From the NCBI GenBank assembly GCA_963805705.1, contig CAWDVH010000005.1, forward strand, positions 1,488,001 to 1,552,000: a stretch of 64,000 bases of DNA, given 5' to 3'. The translations under genes were made by a program, and so were the position numbers. Below the pieces are notes generated by a model, which ran no database searches, was not told the origin of the DNA, and worked only from the letters and a program-made list of their open reading frames with translations. The stretch's first letter is position 1, and every line of letters begins with the position of its first letter. This stretch comes from CAWDVH01 sp963805705. Its GTDB lineage: Bacteria > Actinomycetota > Actinomycetes > Streptosporangiales > Streptosporangiaceae. Shown piece after piece: positions 31,546 to 41,180 of this stretch.

Positions 31546-33357
31546 TCAGCTGGTGTGGTGGACCTCCTGGAGCCCGTAGACCGGCGTCGGGATGCCGGCC
31601 TGGCGGGCCTTGAGCTGCAGCGCGAGGTACAGCGAGTAATGCCGTGACTGGTGCAGGTTGCCACCGTGGAACCACAGGCCCTCCTGCTGCGTCGGCTTCC
31701 ACATATTGCGCTGCTCGCCTTCCCATGGCCCAGGGTCCTTGGTGGTATCCGAGCCGAGGCCCCAGCACTTGCCGACCTTGTCGGCCACCTCGGGTGAGAT
31801 CAGGTCCGCGGCCCAGCCGTTCATCGAGCCGTATCCGGTGGCGTAGACGACCAGGTCGGCCGGCAGCGTCGTGCCGTCCTGCAGCACGACGGCGTCCTGC
31901 GTGAGGTGGTCGACCTGCCCGCTGGCCAGCTTCACCTGCCCGTTTGCCACCAGGTCGGCCGCGCCGACGTCGATGTAGTAGCCAGAGCCGCGGCGCAGGT
32001 ACTTCATGAACAGCCCCGAGCCGTCGTCGCCCCAGTCATGGTCGAAGCCGGCCGCCTCGAGGCGATCGTAGAAGTCCCTGTCCCGCTCCCGCATCTGGTC
32101 ATACAGCGGGATCTGGAACTGGTGCATGATCCGGTAGGGCAGCGACGCGAAGACCATGTCCGCCTTCTCGGTCGTCATCCCGGACGCGACGGCCTGCTCC
32201 GAGTAGAGCGCGCCCACCCCGATCTCCATCAGCGAGTCGGACTTGACGATATGGCTGGACGAGCGCTGCACCATCGTCACGTTCGCGCCGTTCTCCCACA
32301 GTGCGCCGCAGATGTCGAAGGCCGAGTTGTTGGACCCGATGACCACGCACGTCTTACCCCGGTACGCGTCCGGGCCCGGGTGCGCGGACGAGTGATGCTG
32401 GTCGCCGCGGAAGACATCCATGCCGGGGAACGACGGCAGATTCGGCTTGCCGGACACGCCGGTGGCCAGGACGAGCTGGGCCGGGCGCAGCACGACCGGC
32501 CGACCCTCGCGCTGGAGGCGGACAGTCCACCGGCGAGCCGTTTCGTCGTAAGAAGCGCTGGTGGCCTCGGTGCCGCCCCAGTAGTTAAGTTCCATGATCT
32601 TGGTGTAGGACTCGAGCCAGTCAGCGATCTTGTCCTTGGGCGCGAAGACCGGCCAGTTGTCGGGGAACTTCAGATAGGGCAGGTGGTCGTACCAGACCGG
32701 GTCGTGCAGGCAGAGCGACTTGTAGCGGCTGCGCCACTGGTCACCGGGACGGCTGCGCTTGTCGATGATGATCGTCGGCACGTCGAGCTGACGGAGCCGG
32801 GCGCCCAGCGCGATGCCGCCCTGGCCGCCGCCGATGATCAGCACGTACGGCTGGTCGGAGGAGCCGAGCTCGGACGCCTCGTGCTCACGTTCTTCCAGCC
32901 AGGTCGCCCGGTCGCGGTAGGCGCCGTGCCGCACCCCCTTCGGGCGGCTCAGGCCGTGCGGTTCCTCGTGGCCCGCCAGCTCATACAGGGTGGTCAGCAG
33001 CGTCCAGCCCAGGCCGTCGCGCAGGCGCAGGTGCCCGGTCCCCCGGCCGACGGCAGTCTCGAACTCGATCCAGGCCTCGATCACGCCCCCGGCCTCGGCG
33101 GGCTCCTCCCCGTCGGTGATCCGCCAGCCGCGCGGCTGCACCCGCGGCAGCGTCTCGGCCAGCATCGCGGCGATCGCGGCGGGGCCCTCAAGCGTCCTGA
33201 TGTTCCAGGTAAACGCGATCAGATCGCGCCAGTAGGAGTCGGCCAGGAACAGGGCGGCGGCCGCGCCGGCATCACCGGCCGCCAGCGCGTCCTCGAATGC
33301 GGACAGCCAGGTTGTCACCGTGGCTGCGGTCTCGCTCTGCTGGACGGTTTCGGTCAT
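31546..33357 (-). CDS. SnoaL-domain / flavin-containing monooxygenase fusion
   Basis: A 603-residue protein with a SnoaL/NTF2-like domain (about 15-135) fused to a flavin-containing monooxygenase (from about 170). The FAD motif is LIIGGGQGGIALGARL, the NADPH motif VIGSNNSAFDICGALW near residue 340, and YATGYGS near residue 520. The architecture resembles actinomycete YUCCA-like FMOs with an N-terminal NTF2 domain. ATG 33357 is used; an upstream GTG at 33363 is equally possible and the ribosome binding site is weak. The substrate is unknown. Confidence 0.87.
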   Translation of the reverse strand: MTETVQQSETAATVTTWLSAFEDALAAGDAGAAAALFLADSYWRDLIAFTWNIRTLEGPAAIAAMLAETLPRVQPRGWRITDGEEPAEAGGVIEAWIEFETAVGRGTGHLRLRDGLGWTLLTTLYELAGHEEPHGLSRPKGVRHGAYRDRATWLEEREHEASELGSSDQPYVLIIGGGQGGIALGARLRQLDVPTIIIDKRSRPGDQWRSRYKSLCLHDPVWYDHLPYLKFPDNWPVFAPKDKIADWLESYTKIMELNYWGGTEATSASYDETARRWTVRLQREGRPVVLRPAQLVLATGVSGKPNLPSFPGMDVFRGDQHHSSAHPGPDAYRGKTCVVIGSNNSAFDICGALWENGANVTMVQRSSSHIVKSDSLMEIGVGALYSEQAVASGMTTEKADMVFASLPYRIMHQFQIPLYDQMRERDRDFYDRLEAAGFDHDWGDDGSGLFMKYLRRGSGYYIDVGAADLVANGQVKLASGQVDHLTQDAVVLQDGTTLPADLVVYATGYGSMNGWAADLISPEVADKVGKCWGLGSDTTKDPGPWEGEQRNMWKPTQQEGLWFHGGNLHQSRHYSLYLALQLKARQAGIPTPVYGLQEVHHTS

Positions 33358-33405
33358 ATTCACAGCCTGTCACTACCGCGGATGACATACCACCAGCGCG
33401 AGGGC

Positions 33406-34362
33406 TCAGGCGGGCAGCTTCGGGGGCAGGCCGAAGGCGGTGAGGTCGGCGGACAGGAAGGCGACAACCTCGGCCACCCGACCGTCGCGGATGGTGAGGA
33501 CGTCAAGGCCGCCGGGCACGTACGCGTCCGCGTCGTCCTGCCACAGGTAGGTGCCGAACGCGAGCTGCCCGTTGGCGGATGTCGGCAGGAACCGCCACCG
33601 GGACCGCAACGGCCCGTCCGCCAGGAACGCCCGAATCTCGCCGGGACCGCAGTACCACTGCGGCAGCGGCGGCATCGAGTACCGGGCATCGTCGGCGAGC
33701 ATCGCGACGATCGCGTCGACGTCGCGGGCGTGCCATGCGTCCGTCCAGCGAGTGACGATCCCGTCGATGCCAGCGGGACCGAGCTCGCGCAGGACCGCCT
33801 GCTGGCTGACGCCGGGCGAGCCGACTACCTTGCGCGCGCGCTGCAGCGCGCTGTTCACCGAGGCGGTGGAGGCGTCGAGCAGGCCGGCGACCTCTGCCGC
33901 GGAGAAGCCGAGCACGTCGCGCAGGATCAGCACGGCGCGCTGCCGTGCGGACAGATGCTGCAGCGCCGCGACGAAGGCGAGCTCCACGCTTTCGCGCGCG
34001 AGGTGCTGCGCCTCGGGCGTCGCGTCGGGGTAGGGCTCGAGCCAGCTGATCTCGGTCTCGGCCGTTCCGGGCAGGACATCGGTCGGCAGCTCGCGCCGGC
34101 CGCGCCGCTCGATGGCGGTGACGCAGCGGTTCGTCGCGATCTTGTAGAGCCAGGCCCGGACGAAGCCGCGCTCGTCGAGCCGGCCGACGCCGCGCCAGGC
34201 CCGGACGAACGATTCCTGCACTGCATCCTCGGCGTCGTGCAGGGATCCCAGCATCCGGTAGCAGTGGGCCAGCAGCTCGCCGCGGTACGGGCCGACGAGC
34301 CGCTCGAAGGCGTCGCCGTCGCCGGACCGGGCGGCGTCCAGGAGGTCGGCGGGTGCGCTCAT
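33406..34362 (-). CDS. ECF sigma factor with C-terminal SnoaL-like domain
   Basis: RNA polymerase sigma factor of the extracytoplasmic-function group, 318 residues. Region 2 (about 10-80) contains CYRMLGSLHDAEDAVQESF and region 4 (about 140-190) contains LILRDVLGFSAAEVAGLL. A SnoaL-like domain follows (about 205-315), as in ECF groups in which this extension tunes activity without a separate anti-sigma factor. ATG 34362 is the likely start; the open frame upstream has no sigma similarity. It is divergent from a free-standing SnoaL-like protein gene. Confidence 0.9.
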   Translation of the reverse strand: MSAPADLLDAARSGDGDAFERLVGPYRGELLAHCYRMLGSLHDAEDAVQESFVRAWRGVGRLDERGFVRAWLYKIATNRCVTAIERRGRRELPTDVLPGTAETEISWLEPYPDATPEAQHLARESVELAFVAALQHLSARQRAVLILRDVLGFSAAEVAGLLDASTASVNSALQRARKVVGSPGVSQQAVLRELGPAGIDGIVTRWTDAWHARDVDAIVAMLADDARYSMPPLPQWYCGPGEIRAFLADGPLRSRWRFLPTSANGQLAFGTYLWQDDADAYVPGGLDVLTIRDGRVAEVVAFLSADLTAFGLPPKLPA

Positions 34363-34442
34363 GCGACCATTCTGGCCTGCCGCGATGATTTTGACGGCTG
34401 GCGCGGGTTCCACCGGTGACACCCCATCATGAGGAGGCCGAT

Positions 34443-34853
34443 ATGTCCGACGAGCAGCAGATCCGCGCCCTGATCGAGCGCTGGGCGATCGCCGTGCACG
34501 ACGCAGACATGGACACCGTGCTGGCCGATCACGATCCGGACATCGTGATGTTCGACGTTCCGCCGCCGGACCAGGGCGTGCGCGGGATCGATGCCTATCG
34601 CGAGACCTGGCCGCCATTTTTCGAGTGGCAGGCCAGCGGGGCCGTGTTCCAGATCGAGGCCCTGGACGTCATGGCCGGCACCGACGTTGCCTTCGCATAC
34701 GCGCTGCTGCGGTGCGGGACACCTGCGGACTTCGCGCGTCAGCCCGGCCAGCGCCTGCGGCTCACGCTCGGCCTGCGCAAGTCCGATGACCGCTGGATCG
34801 TGGTCCACGAGCACCACTCGTTCCCGGATAGGACCGGCTCGCCCGAGGCATAG
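34443..34853 (+). CDS. SnoaL/NTF2-like protein
   Basis: A 136-residue alpha+beta cone protein of the SnoaL-like family: an N-terminal helix (EQQIRALIERWAIAVHDADMD), then a strand region with GVRGIDAYRETWPPFFEW and a C-terminal WIVVHEHHS strand typical of ketosteroid-isomerase-like DUF4440/SnoaL_3 proteins. GAGGAGG precedes ATG 34443. It is divergent from a sigma factor that carries the same fold, so they may share control. Catalytic role unknown. Confidence 0.85.
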   Translation: MSDEQQIRALIERWAIAVHDADMDTVLADHDPDIVMFDVPPPDQGVRGIDAYRETWPPFFEWQASGAVFQIEALDVMAGTDVAFAYALLRCGTPADFARQPGQRLRLTLGLRKSDDRWIVVHEHHSFPDRTGSPEA

Positions 34854-34898
34854 GGCCCGAGGCCCAGGGCACCGAGGCCAGGCGGAGACAGATGGCCT

Positions 34899-35885
34899 CT
34901 ACCAGCCGCGCAGGTCAATCGGCCAGGTGCCGGTGACCTCGTCTCCTGAGTACAGGTGAAGCCGCTCGTGATACGACATTGTCGGGTCGACGTGGCCGGG
35001 AACCAGGCGCACGAGCTCCCCGACCGGGCGGCTGGGCGCGAACGTGGTGTGCTCGTCCGAGCAGAACCACACCTTCGCGCCCTCGATCTGCGGCTTGCCG
35101 CGGTCCATCCCGAGCGCCTTGAGGCCCGCGTCGGCGACCGCCCAATCGCCGTTGCTGGAGACCACGGTGGCCAGCACGAAGAGCGCCTGCCGGAATGGCA
35201 GGTCAAGCTTGGAGTAGGCCACATCCATCAGGGCGTACGACCCGGCCTGGATCTCGGAGGCCCAGACGTTGCAGGCATAGGTCCCCGTTCCCCCGGCGGA
35301 GATCACCTCGCCGCCGACGTCCCGGTGCGCGGCCATCAGCAGCTCCATCGCCGTCCGGCAGCGCTCGGCGCGATCGGCGCTATCCTCAAGGCCGACCACA
35401 TGGCCCTCGTAGCCCATCACGCCGCGAACCTCCAGACCGCGGCGCCGCGCCGACCGGGCCAGCTCGCCGGCCCGGTCGGGCGCGCAGCCGCACCGCGGCA
35501 GGCCGACGTTGACGTCGATGAGCACCTGCCGCACGCCGCCGGCCACGGCGGCGTCAATCGTCTCGGGTGAATCGATGGCCACCGTCAGCTGGACGCCCGC
35601 GCGGACCAGGGCCCCGAGCCGACCAGCGTCCAGGACCTCGTTGGCCAGCAGGAGGTCACCGCCGAGGCCGACCGCGGCCATGCCCTCGCACTCGCGGATG
35701 GTGGCGCAGGCGAATCCCTGGTGACCGCCGCTGGCCTGCCGCCTAGCCAGGCTGGTGCACTTATGGGCCTTGACGTGCGGGCGCAGCCGTCCGCCGGGCA
35801 GGGCGGCGGACATCGTGGCGATGTTGTGCTCAAGCGCTTCCGCGTCCACGATCAGCGCGGGAGTGGCGAGCTGGCTGATCTTCAC
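34899..35885 (-). CDS. D-threonine aldolase / D-serine dehydratase-like enzyme
   Basis: PLP enzyme of the alanine-racemase-like fold III family. The 328-residue protein starts TPALIVDAEALEHNI and has HVKAHKC with the PLP lysine near residue 40. GTGTYACN follows near residue 200, and a C-terminal metal-site region contains the CSDEH and GHVDPT segments. It is shorter than most family members (about 370-400). It probably cleaves or dehydrates a D-3-hydroxyamino acid. It starts at GTG 35885. Confidence 0.82.
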   Translation of the reverse strand: MKISQLATPALIVDAEALEHNIATMSAALPGGRLRPHVKAHKCTSLARRQASGGHQGFACATIRECEGMAAVGLGGDLLLANEVLDAGRLGALVRAGVQLTVAIDSPETIDAAVAGGVRQVLIDVNVGLPRCGCAPDRAGELARSARRRGLEVRGVMGYEGHVVGLEDSADRAERCRTAMELLMAAHRDVGGEVISAGGTGTYACNVWASEIQAGSYALMDVAYSKLDLPFRQALFVLATVVSSNGDWAVADAGLKALGMDRGKPQIEGAKVWFCSDEHTTFAPSRPVGELVRLVPGHVDPTMSYHERLHLYSGDEVTGTWPIDLRGW

Positions 35886-35924
35886 GCGCTGACGGTGATC
35901 GGTCGCGGCCGCGAGAGTCCTGGC

Positions 35925-36311
35925 CTAGCGCGAGACGGATCTGGCCGGGCCGTCCTGGCGCTGGCCATCGACCGTGAGCTCCACCCGCTCGCCGTAGAAG
36001 CACATCAGGCCGGCGATGCCCTCGGCCTGCGGGATCGGGTTCTGGTAGCTCCAGACGAGATCGTCGTGGACCTCGCCGCCGAGGTCCGCTGACCAGTACG
36101 ACGCCTGTCCCTTGAACGGGCAGGTGCTCTGGCTGCTGGTGGGCCGCAGCAGATCCGTACGCACGTCCTCGCGGGGGAAGTAGTACCGCGCGGGCAGCCC
36201 GGTCTCGGCCAGGACGACAGCCCGATCCGATTCCGCCAGCTTCTCGCCGCCGAGGGTGACCTCGATGTGGGCGCCTGCGGGGGTAATAGTGATCTGGTGT
36301 GCTGATGCCAT
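35925..36311 (-). CDS. DUF427 family protein
   Basis: A 128-residue protein of the DUF427 (PF04248) family, with YYFPREDVRTDLLRPT, CPFKGQASYWSA and WSYQNPIPQAEGIAGLMCFY segments. These small cytoplasmic proteins are common in actinomycetes and have no established activity. ATG 36311 is the start matching the family; the frame remains open upstream. Confidence 0.85.
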   Translation of the reverse strand: MASAHQITITPAGAHIEVTLGGEKLAESDRAVVLAETGLPARYYFPREDVRTDLLRPTSSQSTCPFKGQASYWSADLGGEVHDDLVWSYQNPIPQAEGIAGLMCFYGERVELTVDGQRQDGPARSVSR

Positions 36312-36387
36312 GCGGTGCACAACCGCCGTGCGGCCGCGATGATTCCGTTCGCTGGATCGGGCGGCCACCGCGGCCCGGGGCTACCGT

Positions 36388-39210
36388 ATGGGTGTGGCGT
36401 TGCTGGAGCGAGAGCGGGAGCTCGCGGGCGTCGATGCGCTGCTGGCGGGCGGTGGCGTCCTGGTGGTCGAGGGTGGTGCCGGGATCGGCAAGACGTCGCT
36501 GCTGGAGGTGGCGTGCCGACGGGCGGGCGAGCTTGGCCATGAGGTCCTGCGGGCTCGCGGGTCGGACCTTGAGGCCGGTTTCGCGTTCGGAGTGGTCCGC
36601 CAGCTGTTTGAGCGAAGGCTGGCCCGCTCCGGTCCAGCCGAGTGCCGTGAGCTCATGGGCGGGCCGGCCAGCGCGGTGCGAGCGTTGTTTCCTGGCGCGC
36701 CGGCGGATGCCGGTGCCCACGACACGTCCTTTGCGGTCCTGCACGGCCTGTACTGGCTCGCGGCGAACCTCGCCGCCCGCCGGTCGGTGCTGATCGCGGT
36801 CGATGACGCCCACTGGGCCGACGCGCCGTCGCTGCGCTGGCTCGCCTATCTGGCTGCGCGGCTCGACGGCTTGGCCCTGGCCCTGCTCGTCACCGTGCGC
36901 CCGGCCGAGCCCGCGTCCGGACAGGCCGCCCTGCTCGCCGTGACGGCCGAGGCCGCTGCGGTCGCGCGGCCCGGGCTGCTGAGCCAGGCCGCGGTCACCT
37001 CCGTCGTGCGCGACGCGCTGGACGGCCGGGCCGGCGAGGAATTCTGCACCGCACTCAAGCAGGCCAGCGGAGGTAACCCCTTCTATCTGCGGGAACTGCT
37101 GCGAGCGGCCGAGTCCGGCCCCGGATCCGCCGGCCGGCTTGATCCCGCCGACGTGACGGCCCGCGGCGGACGAGGCGTGATGCGGCAGGTCACGCAGCGG
37201 ATACGGCGCCTGGATCAATCGGCCCTCGGGCTGGCCCAGGCGCTCGCCGTGCTCGGGGACGGCTGTGAGCTACGGCACGCCGCGGCCATAGCGCTGCTGA
37301 GCATGGACACTGCGGCACGTGTTGCCGCGGGGCTGGTTCGCCTGGAGGTTCTGGCCGCCTGCGATCCGCCCGTCTTCCTTCATCCCGTTGTCCGCGACGC
37401 CGTCGAGTCGTCGCTGGCGAGCGACGAACGGGAAGCCGCCCACCGGGCGGCCGCGGGCCTGCTCCACGCCGACGGGGCGCCCCCCGGGCAGGTGGCGGCG
37501 CATCTCATCCGCGTGCAGCCGGCTGGCGACTCCTGGGTGCTACGGCGCCTGCGGGAGGCCGCGGCCGCCGCGACGGAGGCCGGCGCCCCCCAGGCGGCCG
37601 CCGGACTCCTGCGGCGTGCCCTGGCCGAGCCACCCCCGGCCACCCAGCGGGTCACGGTGCTCCGCGAGCTGGCCAGGGCGGAAGCAAGCGCGGGCCGCAC
37701 GAGCGCCTGCGGATGGCTCGAAGAGGCCCTGGCGGCCGCGGCCAGCCCGCAGGAGCGGGCCAGAATATCGATGGAAATTGCCGAGTCGTACGCGTCCCTG
37801 TTTCGGTGGGTGGACGCGGTCGACGTCATCGAGCGGGCCCTCGGCGAGCTTGGCGGCACCGATCCGGCCCTGGCCAGCCGCCTCGAAGGCGAGCTGGTCG
37901 TGGCGGCCATGCACGACGCCCGCCGCGCCTCGCACGTCGCTCCCGCACTCGATCGCCTGGCCGCCCGCCATCCCGCCGGAGCCCCGGCCGAGGCACTCGC
38001 GGTAGCTCGGGGGATGGCCGCGCTGCTGGCCGGGCGACCCGCGGACGAGGTGGCCGACCCGCTCGAAGAGGCCCTGCTGAGCGGGGCCTCGCCGGCCGGA
38101 AACTGGGATACGCGCGCTGCGCTGCTGTGGAGCATGGTGACGGCCGAGCGCTTCGAGACCGTCGATCACGCTCTGGCGCCCATGGTGGCGCAGGTGCAGC
38201 AGTCCGGCAGCGCCCGAGGCCTGGTCGCCACCTACAGCACCCTCGGGCTGCTCAGGCTCCGCCTCGGAGCGCTGCCCGAGGCTGACACGGCGGCACGGAT
38301 AGCACTGCGAGTCCTCCAGGAAGGCGACTTCGCGCCAGGACTGGCCTTCGCGGCGACCGTGCTCGCCGATGTCGCCGTCGAAGCGGGAGAGCTGCCGCAG
38401 GCACGGGCCCTCCTCGGCCTGCTACCGCAGGCGGACTGGCCGCCAGGCGTCGGTACGGTGCTGATCCCGGCGGCCAGGGGCCGGCTGGAGCTGGCGGCCG
38501 GCCGCTTCGCCGAGGCGCTCGCCGACTTCCGGACGTGCGCGGCGATGTTCAGCGCCGAGGTATGGGGGATGGAACTGCGCGACGTCGGCTACCTCCACGC
38601 CCGGTCAGGAGCCGCTCAGGCGCTTCTGTCGATGGGTGAGCGCGAGGGAGCACTCGCTCTGGCCGAGGCCGAGCTGGCCGACGTCCGGGTTTTCGGAGGA
38701 CACCGCGCCCTCGGGATCGCCCTTCGAGTCGCCGGCCTGTCCAGGGGCGGGCAGTCGGGGCTCGACCTGCTGGACGAATCGGCCGCCGTCCTGCGGGACT
38801 CGCCGGCGATCCTGGAGCAGGCCAAGTCGCTGACCGAACTGGGTGCGGCACAGCGCCGGGCAGGCCAGCGCACCGCAGCGCGGGAGGCACTCGCCGAAGG
38901 CCTCGATCTCGCGGCGCGCTGCGGTGCCCGCCCGCTCGCCGCCCGGATCCGAGCAGAACTGACGGCGGCCGGGGCCCGGCCTCGCCGTGAATGGCGGCGG
39001 GGCGTAGAGGCGCTGACGCCCAGCGAGCTGCGCGTCGCGCGGCTGGCCGCCGAGGGCAAGACCAACCGGCAGATCGCTCAGGGGCTCTACGTGACACTCA
39101 AAACGGTCGAGGGCCATCTGGCTCGCGCATACCCCAAGCTGGGAATCACCGGCCGGGGAGAGCTTCGCGGAGCGCTCGATGGAGAAAACACCAGGGTGGT
39201 CACCCGGTAG
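36388..39210 (+). CDS. Large ATP-binding LuxR-family regulator (LAL)
   Basis: A 940-residue STAND-type regulator: N-terminal ATPase with Walker A EGGAGIGKTS near residue 29 and Walker B VLIAVDDAHWAD near 135, a long helical-repeat (TPR-like) middle, and a C-terminal LuxR HTH (about 875-930; LTPSELRVARLAAEGKTNRQ). Such proteins activate catabolic or biosynthetic genes on ligand and ATP binding. It is followed 73 bp later by a SnoaL-like gene and then a P450, the nearest possible targets. Confidence 0.92.
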   Translation: MGVALLERERELAGVDALLAGGGVLVVEGGAGIGKTSLLEVACRRAGELGHEVLRARGSDLEAGFAFGVVRQLFERRLARSGPAECRELMGGPASAVRALFPGAPADAGAHDTSFAVLHGLYWLAANLAARRSVLIAVDDAHWADAPSLRWLAYLAARLDGLALALLVTVRPAEPASGQAALLAVTAEAAAVARPGLLSQAAVTSVVRDALDGRAGEEFCTALKQASGGNPFYLRELLRAAESGPGSAGRLDPADVTARGGRGVMRQVTQRIRRLDQSALGLAQALAVLGDGCELRHAAAIALLSMDTAARVAAGLVRLEVLAACDPPVFLHPVVRDAVESSLASDEREAAHRAAAGLLHADGAPPGQVAAHLIRVQPAGDSWVLRRLREAAAAATEAGAPQAAAGLLRRALAEPPPATQRVTVLRELARAEASAGRTSACGWLEEALAAAASPQERARISMEIAESYASLFRWVDAVDVIERALGELGGTDPALASRLEGELVVAAMHDARRASHVAPALDRLAARHPAGAPAEALAVARGMAALLAGRPADEVADPLEEALLSGASPAGNWDTRAALLWSMVTAERFETVDHALAPMVAQVQQSGSARGLVATYSTLGLLRLRLGALPEADTAARIALRVLQEGDFAPGLAFAATVLADVAVEAGELPQARALLGLLPQADWPPGVGTVLIPAARGRLELAAGRFAEALADFRTCAAMFSAEVWGMELRDVGYLHARSGAAQALLSMGEREGALALAEAELADVRVFGGHRALGIALRVAGLSRGGQSGLDLLDESAAVLRDSPAILEQAKSLTELGAAQRRAGQRTAAREALAEGLDLAARCGARPLAARIRAELTAAGARPRREWRRGVEALTPSELRVARLAAEGKTNRQIAQGLYVTLKTVEGHLARAYPKLGITGRGELRGALDGENTRVVTR

Positions 39211-39283
39211 CGGAGCAGGCCGCGACACGGCGATCCTGCGGAGAACGCCCGGCCAGCGGGCGCTCAGCCGGAAGGACCCCGCG

Positions 39284-39676
39284 ATGACTCAGCCCAACGC
39301 AGAACTCCTCCGCCAGGCCTACGACGCCTTCGCGGTCGGCGACATACCCACCGTGCTCGGGATACTCGCCGAGGACATCACCTGGCACGTCCCTGGCCGC
39401 AGTCCCCTATCGGGAGACTACGAGGGTCATCAGGGAGTCCTGGACTTCTTCGGCCGCTGCCAGGAACTGTCCGGCGGCACCCTCAAGATCGCAGTGGATG
39501 AGACCCTGGCCGACGGCGACCGGGTCGTGGCCCTCACCACGGTCTCGGCCGAGCGGCACGGCCAGTCCTGGTCCTCCCCGGAGGTCCATGTCTGGCGCGT
39601 GGCCGACGGCCGGGCCATCGAGTTCACGGAATTCCAGGGCGATCAGGAAAGCGAGGACGCGTTCTGGAAGTCGTAG
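39284..39676 (+). CDS. SnoaL-like protein
   Basis: A 130-residue SnoaL/NTF2-like protein (LLRQAYDAFAVGDIPTVLGIL, then WHVPGRSPLSGDYEGHQGV and HVWRVADGRAIEFTEFQGDQ). GGAAGGA precedes ATG 39284. It is close to the NTF2-like proteins annotated as ketosteroid-isomerase-like; no biochemical role can be deduced. It lies between the LAL regulator and a P450 gene on the same strand. Confidence 0.87.
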   Translation: MTQPNAELLRQAYDAFAVGDIPTVLGILAEDITWHVPGRSPLSGDYEGHQGVLDFFGRCQELSGGTLKIAVDETLADGDRVVALTTVSAERHGQSWSSPEVHVWRVADGRAIEFTEFQGDQESEDAFWKS

Positions 39677-39706
39677 ACCCGATCTCGCCATGATCGTGGC
39701 AGCGTT

Positions 39707-39795
39707 ACCGGCCGGCGGCCAGCGGTTCGTCATTTCTGCTGATGCGGCCGGGCGGCAGCCGGGGACATACTGGGGGCGGTGCGCCCGACCACGGG
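39707..39795 (+). repeat. Duplicated leader segment, copy 1 (before the P450)
   Basis: This segment matches 41783-41868 closely, including an identical 21-base block (39725-39745 and 41800-41820), the CAGCCGGGGA-N-ATACT run, and GGCGGTGCGCCCGACC. The last block is the start codon and first codons (Met-Arg-Pro-Thr) of the response-regulator gene in copy 2. Here the same GTG (39779) is in frame with the P450 gene but is followed by a better start at 39827. Confidence 0.8.
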
Positions 39796-39826
39796 AGGGC
39801 ATTCGCTGACATCGGAGGGCGGCGCG

Positions 39827-41080
39827 ATGACCTCGACCGATGCGGCGTCCGGTGGCCCGGTGCGAGAGGCCTTCGACCCGTTGTCGCCGGAGTTCCTGGC
39901 CGATCCGTACGCCATCATGGCCGCGCTGCCGCTCGCCGCGGAGCCTATCTTCTACGCGCCGTCAATCGGCTACTACGTCGTGACCAGGTACGCCGACATC
40001 GAGCAGGTGTTCCGCGACCCGCAAACGTACTCCGCGGCCGTCGCGCAGGCCCCGCTGGCGCCGTTGATCCCCAAGGCGCAGCAGATCCTGCTGGCGGGCG
40101 GCCACCAGCCTCAGCCGTCCATGGTCAGTCTCGACGAGCCCGCGCACCGGCGGCTGCGCGGCCCGGCGGCACGCGCGTTCAGCGTGAAGCGGGTCAATGC
40201 AATGATCCCGGCCATCGAGGCAACTACCGCCCATCTGCTGGATGCCGTGGCCGGCCTGCCCGAGTTCGACCTCGTCGCCGCGCTGGCCTTCCCGCTCCCG
40301 GCTAACGTCGTTTTCTCGCTGATGGGCGTGCCTGAGCAGGACTTCGCTCAGCTCAAGCAGTGGTGCGGCTACCGGCTGGCGCTGTCCTTCGGCCGGCCTG
40401 CCGCGGCTGACCAGGTCGGCCTGGCCGTGAACATCGCGGCCTACCGGCACTACCTGCGCGAACTCGTCAGTGCCAAATCCGCCGTCCGCGCCGACGACCT
40501 GACCAGCGACCTGCTGACCATCCGCGACGAGAACCCTGGCCGGCTCACGCTGGATGAGATCTCCTCGATCCTGTTCTCGCTGTCCATCGCAGGCCACGAG
40601 ACAACCACCGCCCTGATCAGCAATACCCTCCGCCGCCTGCTCGAAAATCGGAGCAGCTGGGACTGCATGATCGCCGACCCCAGCATGATCCCCGGTGCGG
40701 TGGACGAGACGCTGCGGTTCGACCCGTCGGTGACGGTGTGGCGGCGGATTACCACCCGCCCGGCGACGCTGGGCGGGCTGAACCTTCCCGAGGGCGCCCG
40801 GTTGTTCCTGTGGCTAGCCGCCGCCGGCCGGGATGCCTCAGTCTTCCCCGATCCGCACCACTTCGATCCGCTCCGGCCCAACGCTGACGCCCATCTTGCG
40901 TTCGGCAAGGGCCTGCACTATTGCCTCGGCGCCAGCCTCGGCAAGCTGGAGACCCGCATCGCCGTGCAGCACATAGCCCGCCGCTTCCCTCGGCTGCAGC
41001 TCGTCGACGGGCAGCACCTGGCCTTCCACGCCAACATCTCTTTCCGCGGACCGCAAACCCTGCGGGTCCGCCCCGGCTGA
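39827..41080 (+). CDS. Cytochrome P450
   Basis: Heme-thiolate monooxygenase, soluble bacterial class, 417 residues. I-helix motif AGHETT near residue 257, ExxR in ETLR near 294, and heme motif FGKGLHYCLG with Cys near 366. ATG 39827 has GGAGGG seven bases upstream; an in-frame GTG at 39779 lies in a sequence copied from (or to) the receiver gene leader. No ferredoxin or reductase gene is adjacent. Substrate unknown; proximity to the LAL regulator suggests inducible catabolism or secondary metabolism. Confidence 0.93.
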   Translation: MTSTDAASGGPVREAFDPLSPEFLADPYAIMAALPLAAEPIFYAPSIGYYVVTRYADIEQVFRDPQTYSAAVAQAPLAPLIPKAQQILLAGGHQPQPSMVSLDEPAHRRLRGPAARAFSVKRVNAMIPAIEATTAHLLDAVAGLPEFDLVAALAFPLPANVVFSLMGVPEQDFAQLKQWCGYRLALSFGRPAAADQVGLAVNIAAYRHYLRELVSAKSAVRADDLTSDLLTIRDENPGRLTLDEISSILFSLSIAGHETTTALISNTLRRLLENRSSWDCMIADPSMIPGAVDETLRFDPSVTVWRRITTRPATLGGLNLPEGARLFLWLAAAGRDASVFPDPHHFDPLRPNADAHLAFGKGLHYCLGASLGKLETRIAVQHIARRFPRLQLVDGQHLAFHANISFRGPQTLRVRPG

Positions 41081-41180
41081 CAGCCCATCCGGTTCAGCCG
41101 CTCACTGCGCGCCATGATCGTGGCAGCGTGGCGGCGAGCGATCGAGCTAGCGCCAGGCAGATACATCGTCAGGTCGTTAG

